Source: an uncultured Tessaracoccus sp.
GTDB taxonomy: Bacteria > Actinomycetota > Actinomycetes > Propionibacteriales > Propionibacteriaceae
DNA: 64,000 nt
Direction: 5' to 3'
Assembly: GCF_947286155.1 (NCBI RefSeq)
Contig: NZ_CAMYPD010000010.1
Coordinates: 1-64,000, forward strand
Positions 19,788 through 28,272 of the stretch are shown here, in pieces. Within the stretch, counting starts at the first letter, position 1; every line of letters starts with the position of its first letter. The position numbers and the translations under genes were made by a program. The notes beneath the pieces were generated by a model. It ran no database searches and was not told where the DNA came from. It saw only the letters and a list, made by a program, of their open reading frames with translations.

Positions 19788-20902
19788 CGTGTTCCTCCTC
19801 GTGACAACAGCGGCACCACCATTTCGGCGTGCGTGAGTGAGCCATGCATACCGACCAAGCTGAACTCGTCGGGGAATCGGGTACTCATCACGGCCCAATC
19901 GTCTCGCATGGCGACGAGGACGTCACCAATGCGTTCGCGAGTGGTGGGAGTGACGTGAGAACCGAACCATCCAGAAGCGATGGCTTCCTCACGCAGCACC
20001 ACGTGCGCCCGCTTCCCCAGGAATTCCTGCCAGGCGTCCGCCAAGCGTTGGGGCTCGTCGGTATAGAGCTGGCGGAAGCGCCCTTCGCCGGCGATCGTAT
20101 GAAAGCCTTCCAGGCACGGCTCCTGCTCAGCGACGACTCTGCGGTGCGGCGGGACGGTGATCATGCCGTGGTCGCCAGTCACAAGCACGCACACGTCGTC
20201 GCTGGCCAGGGTCACGATGCCCGCGACGAGATCGTCGACGGTCTCGAGCTCCTGCAGCCACTGCCATGATCCTGGCCCCGAGGTGTGTCCGGCGTGGTCG
20301 AGTAGACGCTGGTAGCAGTACACGACGTCGTGGGTGGCCAGCGCCAGTTCCACGAGCGCGACGGTGCCATCCACGTCGGATTCGTCCTCCGGCCTGGGGT
20401 GCAGCGCCGTGCCACCGAAGGCCAGCTGGGTGAGCGCGCTGCCGTCGAAGCGTCCGAGCGTCACTGCTGCGCTGGCTGTGCCGTTCTCGGCGAGCTGTTG
20501 AAAGATCGTGGGTTCCTGCCGGAAGAGCTCTACATCTGCTTGCCCGTGTTCCCAGGTGAGCGCGTTCACCACCGCCATGACCTGCGGGTCGTAGAAGGTA
20601 TATCCGACGACGCCGTGCCTGCCGGGAGGGCGCCCGGTGCCGAGGCTCGTGAGCGAACAAGCCGTCGTGGACGGCACGGAGCATGTGAGCACCTGCTCGT
20701 CGAGCGACAGCAGGCGCTCCGCGTGGTCGCCCCATTGATGCATCACGTCGAGACCGAGCCCGTCAACCATCACGATGACGTACTTGCTCGCGCGTGGCAC
20801 GCCAATGATCGGGGTCTCGCCCTTCAGGCGAGCGGCGACGCTCGGTAGCACGTTGCACAGCGCGCCAGCGTCGTAGCGGGGCAGCACGAACTCGTCGGTC
20901 AC
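19784..20902 (-). CDS. Alkaline-phosphatase-superfamily nucleotide pyrophosphatase/phosphodiesterase
   Basis: 372 residues from GTG 20902. The AP-superfamily metal site is visible: Asp in IVMVDGLGLDVM, the catalytic Thr in VPSTTACSLTSLGTGRPPGRHGVVGYTFYD, Asp/His in YCYQRLLDHAGH, DH in VTGDHGMITVP, and a late His in MHGSLTHAEMVVP. This matches NPP-type phosphodiesterases. No signal peptide is present, so it is predicted cytoplasmic. It overlaps DUF5998 upstream and the glycosyltransferase downstream by 4 bp each. Substrate unknown. Confidence 0.9.
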   Translation of the reverse strand: MTDEFVLPRYDAGALCNVLPSVAARLKGETPIIGVPRASKYVIVMVDGLGLDVMHQWGDHAERLLSLDEQVLTCSVPSTTACSLTSLGTGRPPGRHGVVGYTFYDPQVMAVVNALTWEHGQADVELFRQEPTIFQQLAENGTASAAVTLGRFDGSALTQLAFGGTALHPRPEDESDVDGTVALVELALATHDVVYCYQRLLDHAGHTSGPGSWQWLQELETVDDLVAGIVTLASDDVCVLVTGDHGMITVPPHRRVVAEQEPCLEGFHTIAGEGRFRQLYTDEPQRLADAWQEFLGKRAHVVLREEAIASGWFGSHVTPTTRERIGDVLVAMRDDWAVMSTRFPDEFSLVGMHGSLTHAEMVVPLLSRGGTR

Positions 20903-21462
20903 CGCACTGCCGCCTGTAGCAGACTTCCGAATTCGACGAGTTTCTGCATGCTCGCAACCCCGTCTGCGTCTCGGCTCATGCGTACCACGTAGTCGTCGGC
21001 GGCGTCTACGCCGGTGTAGCCGTGGTCGGCTTCGCACGTCGGGTTATCGCAGGCGGCAGGCCCGACGTCGATGCGCCGGGTGGCTCCCCAAATGACGGTG
21101 AGCCAGGCTTCCGCCAGGTCGGGGCGCGGGGAGGCCGGGTCTGCGACGGATTGGGTGCAAATGACGGAGTCGATGGCAGAGAGTTTCACCACTTCGGTCG
21201 AGACGATGGCTCGCCCAAACTCACCCTCATCGGCATGGCAGATGATGAAGGCTCCATCTACCAGCACCAAGACCGTCAAGTGGCGGTGAGCCTCGCTGCC
21301 CGCGAACGTCGCCTCATGATGCACCAGGTGCGCAGCGACCCGACGTTCACCCACCGCCCCGGCAATAGCCCGGCAAATAATGGTTGGGTAGAAGCCGCAA
21401 TCGGCCACCTCCACGAGGAGACGGTCTGGCAGTGTTGCGATGGGATCGGGGCTGAAACTCAC
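20899..21462 (-). CDS. DUF5998 family protein
   Basis: 187 residues from GTG 21462. The conserved run LLVEVADCGFYPTII, then HLVHHEATFAGSEAHRHLTVLVL and PAACDNPTCEADHGYTG, matches this actinobacterial family of unknown function. The open frame extends 41 residues further upstream, but those residues are unlike the family. A TATGAT hexamer ends 6 nt before the GTG, indicating a leaderless start there. First gene of the unit running to tdk. Confidence 0.82.
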   Translation of the reverse strand: MSFSPDPIATLPDRLLVEVADCGFYPTIICRAIAGAVGERRVAAHLVHHEATFAGSEAHRHLTVLVLVDGAFIICHADEGEFGRAIVSTEVVKLSAIDSVICTQSVADPASPRPDLAEAWLTVIWGATRRIDVGPAACDNPTCEADHGYTGVDAADDYVVRMSRDADGVASMQKLVEFGSLLQAAVR

Positions 21463-21468
21463 CGCCCC

Positions 21469-21474
21469 ATCATA
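21469..21474 (-). promoter_or_regulatory. -10 hexamer for probable leaderless DUF5998 operon mRNA
   Basis: TATGAT on the minus strand ends 6 nt before the GTG at 21462. It is a near-consensus -10 and decides the start codon. Confidence 0.5.
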
Positions 21475-21505
21475 GGCACCTTCGACGCCAGCGTGCGCCA
21501 GGCAG

Positions 21506-21511
21506 TAGGTT
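21506..21511 (+). promoter_or_regulatory. -10 hexamer for probable leaderless App1-like gene
   Basis: TAGGTT ends 6 nt before the ATG at 21518, with no SD between. It is divergent from the DUF5998 -10 about 32 bp away. Confidence 0.4.
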
Positions 21512-21517
21512 GGACGC

Positions 21518-22552
21518 ATGCGTAACCGCCCCTTCATCGGCGCCCGGTTGGAAGACCGCCTCAACAAGATGCTCAACTCCGTCATGCGAAGGCGCGGGTG
21601 GCAAGAGGCAATCCGCCCCTATTTGGGATACGGCTCGAGCAGCATGATCCGAGTGTTGGCACGCATCGTGCTGGTCCCCCCGAAAGATCTCGGCATCGTC
21701 CAAGCCGCCAACGCTGTGCTGTACCGCCGAGGCTGGCGCAACTTCATCGCGCTGAGCAAGGTGGACGCTCGCGCCACGATCCACGTCGGCGATGTGGCTA
21801 TCCCCGTGTACGCCGATCGCGGCGGCTACATCGACGTGCGCATCGACAATCCCGGGCTCGAACCCGGCTGGCATACTGTCACCATCGAGGGCTCCGACGG
21901 CGCCTCCGCACTCACGCAGGTACACATCGTGGGCGATGACGTGACGTTCGGGATCGTCTCGGACATCGACGACACGATCATCTCGACGTGGCTTCCCCGC
22001 CTCATGCTCGCCGCCTGGAACTCGTTCGTCTTGACGGAACAGGCCCGGCAGGCGGTGCCTGGCATGGCTCGCTGGTACCAACAGCTGCTTGCCGCGCACC
22101 CGGGCTCGCCCATCATTTATGTGTCGACCGGCGCATTCAACACGTTCCCCATGATTCGCCGCTTTCAACAACGCCATGGGCTGCCCGTCGGCCCAATGCT
22201 GCTCACCGACTGGGGGCCGACGAACACGGGATGGTTCCGCAGCGGCACGGACCACAAGCGCTCTGCCCTGCGAGAGCTTGCCCGCGATCTGCCCAATGTT
22301 CGCTGGCTGCTCGTAGGCGACGACGGACAGCACGATCCAGACTTGTACGGCGAGTTTGCCGAACTGCAACCGGCCCACGTTCTGGCTCGCGCAATCCGTG
22401 AGCTCGCGCCCGGCGAGGCCGTGTTGGCACACGGCATCCGCCTCGAAGGCCCCGAAACACGTTGGAATCAACACACCGCCCCGGAGTTTCGTGCCCCCGA
22501 CGGTGACGGTCTCGCGGATAAGCTGAGGCAGTTGGACATCATCGACTTCTAG
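21518..22552 (+). CDS. App1-like (DUF2183) phosphatase-domain protein
   Basis: 344 residues. The C-terminal catalytic domain carries the HAD-type motif FGIVSDIDDTIIST (near 150), IIYVSTGAFNTFPMI (motif II), a Lys/Arg region with HKRSALREL, and LVGDDGQHDPDLY (motif IV). These are the hallmarks of the App1 phosphatidate phosphatase domain. The N-terminal about 140 residues include a beta-rich segment and a basic amphipathic start. Lipid phosphatase activity in bacteria is an inference from the yeast protein. It is followed by parC after 9 bp. Confidence 0.85.
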   Translation: MRNRPFIGARLEDRLNKMLNSVMRRRGWQEAIRPYLGYGSSSMIRVLARIVLVPPKDLGIVQAANAVLYRRGWRNFIALSKVDARATIHVGDVAIPVYADRGGYIDVRIDNPGLEPGWHTVTIEGSDGASALTQVHIVGDDVTFGIVSDIDDTIISTWLPRLMLAAWNSFVLTEQARQAVPGMARWYQQLLAAHPGSPIIYVSTGAFNTFPMIRRFQQRHGLPVGPMLLTDWGPTNTGWFRSGTDHKRSALRELARDLPNVRWLLVGDDGQHDPDLYGEFAELQPAHVLARAIRELAPGEAVLAHGIRLEGPETRWNQHTAPEFRAPDGDGLADKLRQLDIIDF

Positions 22553-22561
22553 GAGGCCACC

Positions 22562-25006
22562 GTGGCGAAGGCTGACGACGACATCCTCGACGAGGAACAA
22601 ATCGTCGATATCGACGTCACCGCCGAGATGGAAGCGAGCTTCCTCGAGTACGCGTATTCGGTGATTTACTCCCGCGCTCTGCCCGACGCCCGCGACGGGT
22701 TGAAGCCGGTGCAGCGCCGCATTCTGTTCTCCATGGGAGAGATGGGCATCACCCCCGACAAGGGGCACGTGAAATGCGCCCGCGTCGTCGGGCAAGTGAT
22801 GGGATCGCTGCACCCCCACGGTGACGGCGCCATCTACGATGCGCTCGTTCGCCTGGCGCAGCCGTGGACGATGCGGCTTCCACTCGTCGACGGTCACGGT
22901 AACTTCGGGTCGCTCGATGCTGGCCCCGCCGCCATGCGGTACACCGAATGCCGCATGGACCCACCGGCGCTCGCGATGACGCAGAGCATCGACGAGTCCA
23001 CCGTCGATTTTCGTCCCAACTACGACGGCAAAGAGTCCGAGCCGGAGGTGCTGCCGTCGGCCATCCCGAATCTGCTGGTCAATGGCGCGTCGGGTATCGC
23101 TGTCGGCATGGCTACCAACATTGCCCCCCACAACCTCGTCGAAGTGGTCGGCGCGATTCGTCAGCTCGTGCGCGACCCGGAAGTGTCCCTCGACGAGCTC
23201 ATGCAACATATCCCTGGCCCGGACTTCCCCGCCGGCGGCAAGATCGTCGGCCTCGACGGAGTTCGCGACGCCTATGCCACCGGTCGCGGCAGCGTGAAGG
23301 TGCGCGCCACCACCCGCATTGAGAAGGTGGGCCCGCGGCGCCAGGGCATCGTCGTTACGGAACTGCCGTACATGGTGGGCCCCGAGCGCATCATCGAGCA
23401 GATTAAGAAAGCTGTCAGTGCCAAGAAGCTCACCGGCATCCATGACGTCAAGGATCTGAGCGACTTGGAGCGTGGCACTCGCCTGGTGATCGAGGTCAAG
23501 AACGGCATCAACCCTGAGGGCCTGCTCGAACAGCTCTACAGGCAGACCAAGCTGCAAGATACTTTCGCCATCAACAGCGTCGCGCTCGTGGACGGTCAGC
23601 CGCGCACGATGACGCTGAAAGAGATGCTCGAGGTGTACCTCGAGCATCGGCGCCAGGTGATCGATCGCCGCACGGCATACCGGCTTGGCAAGGCGGAAGA
23701 CCGCCTGCACCTGGTCGAGGGGCTCATGATCGCCATCCTCGACATCGACGATGTGATCGCCATCATCCGCAGTTCCGACGATGTCGCTGAGGCCCGCGAG
23801 CGTCTCATGGGCGCCTTCGAGCTGACGGAGCCGCAGGCGAACTACATCCTCGAGATGCAGCTGCGCCGCCTCACTAAGTTCTCGACGCTCGAACTCGAGA
23901 AGGAAGCGAAGGATCTGCGGGCCAAGATCACGCAGCTGCAAGCCATTCTGGACGATCCGAAGGAGCGCGACCGGGTGCTCCTGGGTGAGCTCGATGAGAT
24001 CGCCAAGGAGTACGGCACTCCGCGGCGTACGGTGCTGTTGGCCGGGGCGGGCACGTCGTCGACGGCTGCCACCCCGCTCGAGATTGAAAACGTGCCCTGC
24101 CGCGTCCTGCTGAGCGGTTCCGGGCTGATTGCCCGCGTTGATGCCGTCGATTTGCCGAGCGCGACGGGGCGTGCGGCGCACGACGTGATCGTCTCATCAT
24201 GCGTCACCACGGCCAAGGGCCAGTTCGGCGTGATTACGAACACCGGGCGATGCATCCGTGCGGAGGCGATCGAACTCCCCACCGTCCCCGTCTCGACGCA
24301 GGCCCCCAACCTGCAGGGCGGCTCCCCCGTCGGCGAGCTGTGGCAGCTCGACAAGGGCGAGCGCATCTTGGGCGTGGTGTCGCTGGCAGACGACTCGCCC
24401 GGCATCGCACTCGGCACTCGCGACGGCGTGGTGAAGCGGGTGCGCCCCGACTACCTCGCGAGGGATTCGTGGGAGGTGATCCGGCTCGCGGACGGCGACG
24501 AGGTAGTTGGCGCGCAGGAGCTCGTCGACGAACACTGCAACCTGGCGTTCATCACCTCCGACGCCCAGCTCCTCCATTTCAAGGCCGACCTGGTGCGCCC
24601 ACAGGGACGCACCGGCGGCGGCGTCGCGGGAATCAAGTTGGGTAGGGGTGCGTCGGTGATCTGGTTTGGGTTGGCCGACCCAGACGTCGACGAAGTGGTG
24701 ACCGTCTCGGGCTCGTCGGGCTCGCTGCCGGGTACTGAGGCGGGCTCCGCAAAAATCACGCCGCTCGCCGAGTACCCAACGAAGGGCCGCGGTACCGGTG
24801 GCGTGCGTTGTCACCGCTTCTTGAAGGGCGAGGACGCGTTGATCGCAGCTGGCATCGGCACAGCCCCGATGATGGCAACTGCAGCGTCGGGCAGCCCCGT
24901 CGAATTGCCGGAAGGCCATGCCCGACGCGACGGCTCAGGCACGCCGCTTGCTCAACCCGTCGTCGAAATTGCGGGACGCCTGTCCACCCAGACCGAAAAG
25001 GAGTAG
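22562..25006 (+). CDS. parC: DNA topoisomerase IV subunit A (second GyrA-type subunit)
   Basis: Type IIA topoisomerase breakage-reunion subunit. 814 residues from GTG 22562 with AGGAGG upstream. The active Tyr127 is in [10 protein letters not shown], and the quinolone region is [17 protein letters not shown], with Gly89 at the E. coli GyrA Ser83 position and Asp93 at Asp87. A beta-pinwheel C-terminal domain begins at about 500. I call it ParC rather than GyrA because a ParE/GyrB-type gene lies 11 kb away with an unusual EGDSALGTA motif typical of the second actinobacterial pair. A replication-origin-linked gyrBA is expected elsewhere. Confidence 0.88.
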   Translation: MAKADDDILDEEQIVDIDVTAEMEASFLEYAYSVIYSRALPDARDGLKPVQRRILFSMGEMGITPDKGHVKCARVVGQVMGSLHPHGDGAIYDALVRLAQPWTMRLPLVDGHGNFGSLDAGPAAMRYTECRMDPPALAMTQSIDESTVDFRPNYDGKESEPEVLPSAIPNLLVNGASGIAVGMATNIAPHNLVEVVGAIRQLVRDPEVSLDELMQHIPGPDFPAGGKIVGLDGVRDAYATGRGSVKVRATTRIEKVGPRRQGIVVTELPYMVGPERIIEQIKKAVSAKKLTGIHDVKDLSDLERGTRLVIEVKNGINPEGLLEQLYRQTKLQDTFAINSVALVDGQPRTMTLKEMLEVYLEHRRQVIDRRTAYRLGKAEDRLHLVEGLMIAILDIDDVIAIIRSSDDVAEARERLMGAFELTEPQANYILEMQLRRLTKFSTLELEKEAKDLRAKITQLQAILDDPKERDRVLLGELDEIAKEYGTPRRTVLLAGAGTSSTAATPLEIENVPCRVLLSGSGLIARVDAVDLPSATGRAAHDVIVSSCVTTAKGQFGVITNTGRCIRAEAIELPTVPVSTQAPNLQGGSPVGELWQLDKGERILGVVSLADDSPGIALGTRDGVVKRVRPDYLARDSWEVIRLADGDEVVGAQELVDEHCNLAFITSDAQLLHFKADLVRPQGRTGGGVAGIKLGRGASVIWFGLADPDVDEVVTVSGSSGSLPGTEAGSAKITPLAEYPTKGRGTGGVRCHRFLKGEDALIAAGIGTAPMMATAASGSPVELPEGHARRDGSGTPLAQPVVEIAGRLSTQTEKE

Positions 25007-25016
25007 CCTCCATCAG

Positions 25017-25508
25017 GTGAGTTTTGATGACCTGATGGAAGCCAACCGTCGCTACGCCGAGTCGTTCCCCCACGCTGATTTCGATGGCATAGCAAGGGCG
25101 GGTGTGCTCATGCTCACCTGCATGGACTCGCGTATCGACCCGCTCGACGTGATCGGGCTCACACACGGCGATGCCAAGATCCTGCGCTCCCCTGGCGGGA
25201 TTCTGAGCGAGACCATGCTGCAGGGCTGCATCCTGGGTGTGCACCTGCTGGGCGTCGAGCGCATCCTCGTCATGCCGCACACGAAGTGCGCCATGGCCTC
25301 CGGCACCGACGCCAACATCCGCGAACTCATCACGCAGCGCAGCGGACTCGACACCACGTGGGTCAGCTTCGGCGCAAGCCCCGACCAGCTCACGCGCCTG
25401 AAGGCCGACGTGGCCACCTTGCGCAACCATCCGTTGCTCAAGGATCATGTCGAGGTGGGCGGTTTCATGTACGACGTCGACAACGGCCTCCTCGAGCAGC
25501 TCCTGTAG
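25017..25508 (+). CDS. Beta-carbonic anhydrase
   Basis: Reversible hydration of CO2 to bicarbonate. 163 residues from GTG 25017, short but typical of class D beta-carbonic anhydrases. Zinc ligands and the catalytic dyad are seen as Cys35-x-Asp37-x-Arg39 (TCMDSRID) and His88-x2-Cys91 (MPHTKCAM). The usual RNAGG loop reads RSPGG. It lies 10 bp after parC and is probably read through from it. It is the last gene before the repeat-rich gap. Confidence 0.92.
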   Translation: MSFDDLMEANRRYAESFPHADFDGIARAGVLMLTCMDSRIDPLDVIGLTHGDAKILRSPGGILSETMLQGCILGVHLLGVERILVMPHTKCAMASGTDANIRELITQRSGLDTTWVSFGASPDQLTRLKADVATLRNHPLLKDHVEVGGFMYDVDNGLLEQLL

Positions 25509-25516
25509 TACTCGCT

Positions 25517-25554
25517 GGGTTTCGATACGCGAGCTTCGCTCGCTACTCAACCAT
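25517..25554. repeat. REP-like palindromic element 1
   Basis: Inner hairpin GCGAGC-TTC-GCTCGC is flanked by GGTTTCGATACG on the left and CTACTCAACC on the right, the two flanks being partly complementary. It shares its flanks exactly with the element at 25726. Elements of this form are scattered in many actinobacterial genomes. Confidence 0.75.
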
Positions 25555-25597
25555 CGGGCCCTTGTTTTCGACCATCGAGTAGCCCGAAGGCACCTCA

Positions 25598-25638
25598 GAT
25601 GATTGAGCCGCGGGCCCAGCCCGCGAGTCGAAATCATC
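25598..25638. repeat. REP-like palindromic element 2, diverged
   Basis: Outer arms GATGATT/AATCATC and inner arms CGCGGGC/GCCCGCG surround a CCA loop. The order GATTGAG...AGTCGAAATC is the inverted form of the neighbouring elements with altered bases. Confidence 0.65.
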
Positions 25639-25668
25639 CTGCGCGGGCTACGGAGGCGTACGGAGATG

Positions 25669-25718
25669 TTTCAGTGTCAGATGTTGGTTCGTGTTCGAGC
25701 AAACTTCTGACACTGAAG
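25669..25718. repeat. Long imperfect inverted repeat between REP elements
   Basis: TTTCAGTGTCAGA (25669-25681) is repeated inverted as TCTGACACTGAA (25706-25717). Partly matching inner arms (GTTGGTTCG / CGAGCAAAC) surround a small loop. It encodes nothing. It could be a mobile-element remnant, a MITE-like unit or a terminator-like stem. Confidence 0.55.
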
Positions 25719-25725
25719 ACGTTCT

Positions 25726-25766
25726 GGTGGTTTCGATACGCCCGCTCCGCGGGCTACTCAACCACC
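25726..25766. repeat. REP-like palindromic element 3
   Basis: GGTGGTTTCGATACG, inner CCCGC-TCC-GCGGG, then CTACTCAACCACC. It has the same outer sequence as element 1 with a different hairpin centre. Together with elements 1 and 2 it fills most of the 396-bp gene-free gap 25509-25904; no gene is seen there. Confidence 0.75.
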
Positions 25767-25904
25767 GGCGCGACGACATCCATCGCCCTTCCATAACGTT
25801 TCGGGAACATGCCGGGCCTGCCTCCCAGCAGGTCAAAATGTTCAGGTACAGTACTTATTGCTTTCAATCAGGAGCAACTGCACTCTCAAAGAGGAGATCC
25901 CTTC

Positions 25905-27260
25905 ATGAGTATGAAACATCGAAGCCCCTGGGTGGTTGGCTGCACAGTGGCCACTGCGCTGGCGTTGAGCCTCACCGCATGCGGCGGTGACGGAGGTAGC
26001 GAAGGCACCAAGCCTGGCGAGAACGGCAGCGCCTCAGCCGCGCAGCCTAAGAAGCCAGGGGAGAAGATCGAACTCGATTTCATGCACCGCCTTCCCGATG
26101 GTGAGGGCATGACACCGGTGTCGGAGATCGTGGAGAAGTGGAACAAGGAACACCCCGACATCCAGGTGAAATCCACCAAGTTCGACAGCAAGGCAGCCGA
26201 GATGATCGTGCGCCTCGAGTCCGACTTCAAGGCCGGCAACGCCCCCTGCATCGCGTTCACGGGCTATGCCGAGGTGCCGGAGCTCTATGTGAAGGGCATG
26301 TTGGCCGATGTCACCCAGGAAGCCGAAAAATACAAGGGCAACTACACCGAGGGCGCATACAATCTCATGAGCGTGGGCGGCACCATGACTGGCCTGCCCC
26401 AGGACGTCGGCCCGCTGGTGTACTTCTACAACGAAGACGCCTTCAAGGAACTCGGCATCGACGTTCCCACCGACCTTGCAGGCTTCCAGGAAGCTGCCGC
26501 CAAGGCGAAGGAGAAGGGCAAGTACATCTCTGCCTTCACTCCTGATGAAGCCCAGAACTGGCTCTCCGCACAGTCCGCGGCGGCCGGTGACTCGTGGTTC
26601 TCGGCAGACAACGACCAGTGGGTAGTCTCGGCGAACGGAGATGGCTCCAAGGCTGTCGCTGATTTCTGGCAGAAGATGCTCGACGACAAGACCACGCTGG
26701 TCACTCAGCGCTGGGGCGATGGCTTCACTAAGGCCCTCGTAGACGGCCAGCTCATCGGCCACATCGGTGCAGCATGGGAGGCCGGCTTCATCCTTGACCC
26801 CCTCGACGGCACTGAGCATGAAGGCAAGTGGCGCGTCGCACAGCTGATGGACTTTGGCGCAGGCAACGTCACCGGCCCCGACGGCGGCTCCGGACTCAGC
26901 GTCATGAAGGACTGCAAGTACCCGGCCGAGGCTATGGAGTTCATTGACTGGTTCAACACCCAGACCGATGATCTGGCTACTCAGGGGATCGTGTCCGCGA
27001 GCACCAATACCGTGGAGACCCCGGAGAAGATGAAGAAGCAGTTCGGCGGCCAGGATGTGCTGGCTGAAATGAAGACCGCATCGGAGAACCTCGCAATCGA
27101 CTTCGGTTACGCCCCCGGCTTCTCCACACTGTCCACCATGAACCAGGTCGCCGACGAGGTGGGTGCTGGTACGAAGAAGATGACGGACATCTTCGACACC
27201 GCCCAGAAGACGGGCGTGGACACTCTGAAGAACCTTGGCCTGCCTGTCAAGGAAGGCTAA
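25905..27260 (+). CDS. Sugar ABC transporter substrate-binding lipoprotein (CUT1/MalE-like)
   Basis: Extracellular capture of an oligosaccharide for import. 451 residues. The lipoprotein signal MSMKHRSPWVV...LSLTACGG has its lipid-modified Cys at residue 26, followed by a Gly/Ser-rich linker. The mature domain from about 50 has the solute-binding family 1 pattern: VSEIVEKWNKEHPDIQV, GLPQDVGPLVYFYNEDAFKELGI, IGHIGAAWEAGF. The ATG is preceded by GAGGAG. A hairpin follows before the permease genes. The sugar cannot be told; the GH3 gene downstream suggests a beta-glucoside or similar. Confidence 0.93.
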   Translation: MSMKHRSPWVVGCTVATALALSLTACGGDGGSEGTKPGENGSASAAQPKKPGEKIELDFMHRLPDGEGMTPVSEIVEKWNKEHPDIQVKSTKFDSKAAEMIVRLESDFKAGNAPCIAFTGYAEVPELYVKGMLADVTQEAEKYKGNYTEGAYNLMSVGGTMTGLPQDVGPLVYFYNEDAFKELGIDVPTDLAGFQEAAAKAKEKGKYISAFTPDEAQNWLSAQSAAAGDSWFSADNDQWVVSANGDGSKAVADFWQKMLDDKTTLVTQRWGDGFTKALVDGQLIGHIGAAWEAGFILDPLDGTEHEGKWRVAQLMDFGAGNVTGPDGGSGLSVMKDCKYPAEAMEFIDWFNTQTDDLATQGIVSASTNTVETPEKMKKQFGGQDVLAEMKTASENLAIDFGYAPGFSTLSTMNQVADEVGAGTKKMTDIFDTAQKTGVDTLKNLGLPVKEG

Positions 27261-27271
27261 TTCCCCCTTCG

Positions 27272-27307
27272 GTTGGGCGTGAGGCAGACACCCGCCTCGC
27301 GCCCAAC
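27272..27307 (+). terminator. Intercistronic hairpin after the binding-protein gene
   Basis: The 14-bp arms 27272-27285 (GTTGGGCGTGAGGC) and 27294-27307 enclose an 8-nt loop. No T-run follows. The position suggests partial termination or 3'-end protection giving more binding protein than permease, as is common in sugar ABC operons. Confidence 0.6.
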
Positions 27308-27327
27308 CCCTCATTGAGGACATCCCT

Positions 27328-28272
27328 ATGAGTTCCAACTCCGTAACGCAGCCACGGCGCCAACGTCGTCGTATGAGCAGAATTCGCCGCTCCGAAATCA
27401 TCGCGGGCTGGGGTTTCATGGCCCCGTTTGCAATCTTGTTCGCGTTCGTGCTGCTGATTCCTATGATCACGGCGATCCGGTCGTCGCTGTATCGCATGGA
27501 GTCCACTGGTGGCGGGCTCTTCGGCGGCGGCGAGATGACTGAGAAGTTCGTTGGGTTGGCCAATCTGCAGTGGGCCGCGACGAACGAGGCGTTCTGGACG
27601 GGAATCGCTCGGGTGGGTGCCTATGCGCTCTTCCAGATTCCGGTGATGACCCTCGGCGCGATGCTCCTCGCACTGCTACTCGACTCGATTGTGATCCGTC
27701 GCCCCGGCTTCTTTCGCATCTCGTACTTCCTGCCCTTCGCGATTCCAGGCATCGTGGCAGCAATGCTCTGGCTCTATCTCTACACGCCGGAGCTTTCCCC
27801 GATCATGCGCTACCTGCCGTCGTGGGTGAATTTCATGGCGCCTGACGTCATCTTGGCGTCTATGGCCAACATGACGACGTGGACGTACACCGGCTACAAC
27901 ATGCTGATCTTCCTGGCGGCGCTACAAGCCATCCCCCACGAGCTCTACGAGGCAGCCCGCATCGACGGCGCCAAGGAATGGCAGATCGCCACGCGGATCA
28001 AGATTCCGATCATGGGCAACGCCATTCTGCTCTCGGTGCTCATGTCGATCATCGGCACGGTCCAGCTGTTCAATGAACCCGTCGTCATGGAAACGGTGAA
28101 CCCGTGGATGGGCAAGGCGTATACACCCATGATGATGGCCTACAACACTATGACGGGTGGCCTTTCCCCGTCGGGTAACGGCCATGCCTCTGCGCTCTCC
28201 GTGATGATGGCAGCGGTAGCGGGCGTGATGGCCTTCGTCTACTGGAGCGTGCAACGGAAGGTGACGAAGTGA
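27328..28272 (+). CDS. Sugar ABC transporter permease (MalF-like)
   Basis: 314 residues. A basic cytoplasmic N-terminus (about 1-25) precedes six predicted membrane helices, the first being GWGFMAPFAILFAFVLLIPMI. The cytoplasmic EAA loop ELYEAARIDGAKEWQIATRIKIP near residue 208 contacts an ATPase subunit. It forms a heterodimer with the next gene, whose GTG overlaps this stop. No ATP-binding gene is in the operon, so a shared MsiK-type ATPase elsewhere is likely (inference). Confidence 0.94.
   Translation: MSSNSVTQPRRQRRRMSRIRRSEIIAGWGFMAPFAILFAFVLLIPMITAIRSSLYRMESTGGGLFGGGEMTEKFVGLANLQWAATNEAFWTGIARVGAYALFQIPVMTLGAMLLALLLDSIVIRRPGFFRISYFLPFAIPGIVAAMLWLYLYTPELSPIMRYLPSWVNFMAPDVILASMANMTTWTYTGYNMLIFLAALQAIPHELYEAARIDGAKEWQIATRIKIPIMGNAILLSVLMSIIGTVQLFNEPVVMETVNPWMGKAYTPMMMAYNTMTGGLSPSGNGHASALSVMMAAVAGVMAFVYWSVQRKVTK

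Noticed and set aside
21470..24181. 903-codon open frame on the minus strand opposite parC
   Set aside because: Antisense shadow: no domain pattern, while parC on the plus strand is complete with its active tyrosine.
25509..25800. CRISPR array
   Set aside because: Only three related elements, each palindromic, with unequal spacing and different centres; no cas gene.
26034..27563. 509-codon open frame on the minus strand opposite the sugar-binding gene
   Set aside because: Opposite a clear lipoprotein gene with signal peptide and lipobox; no protein family recognised.
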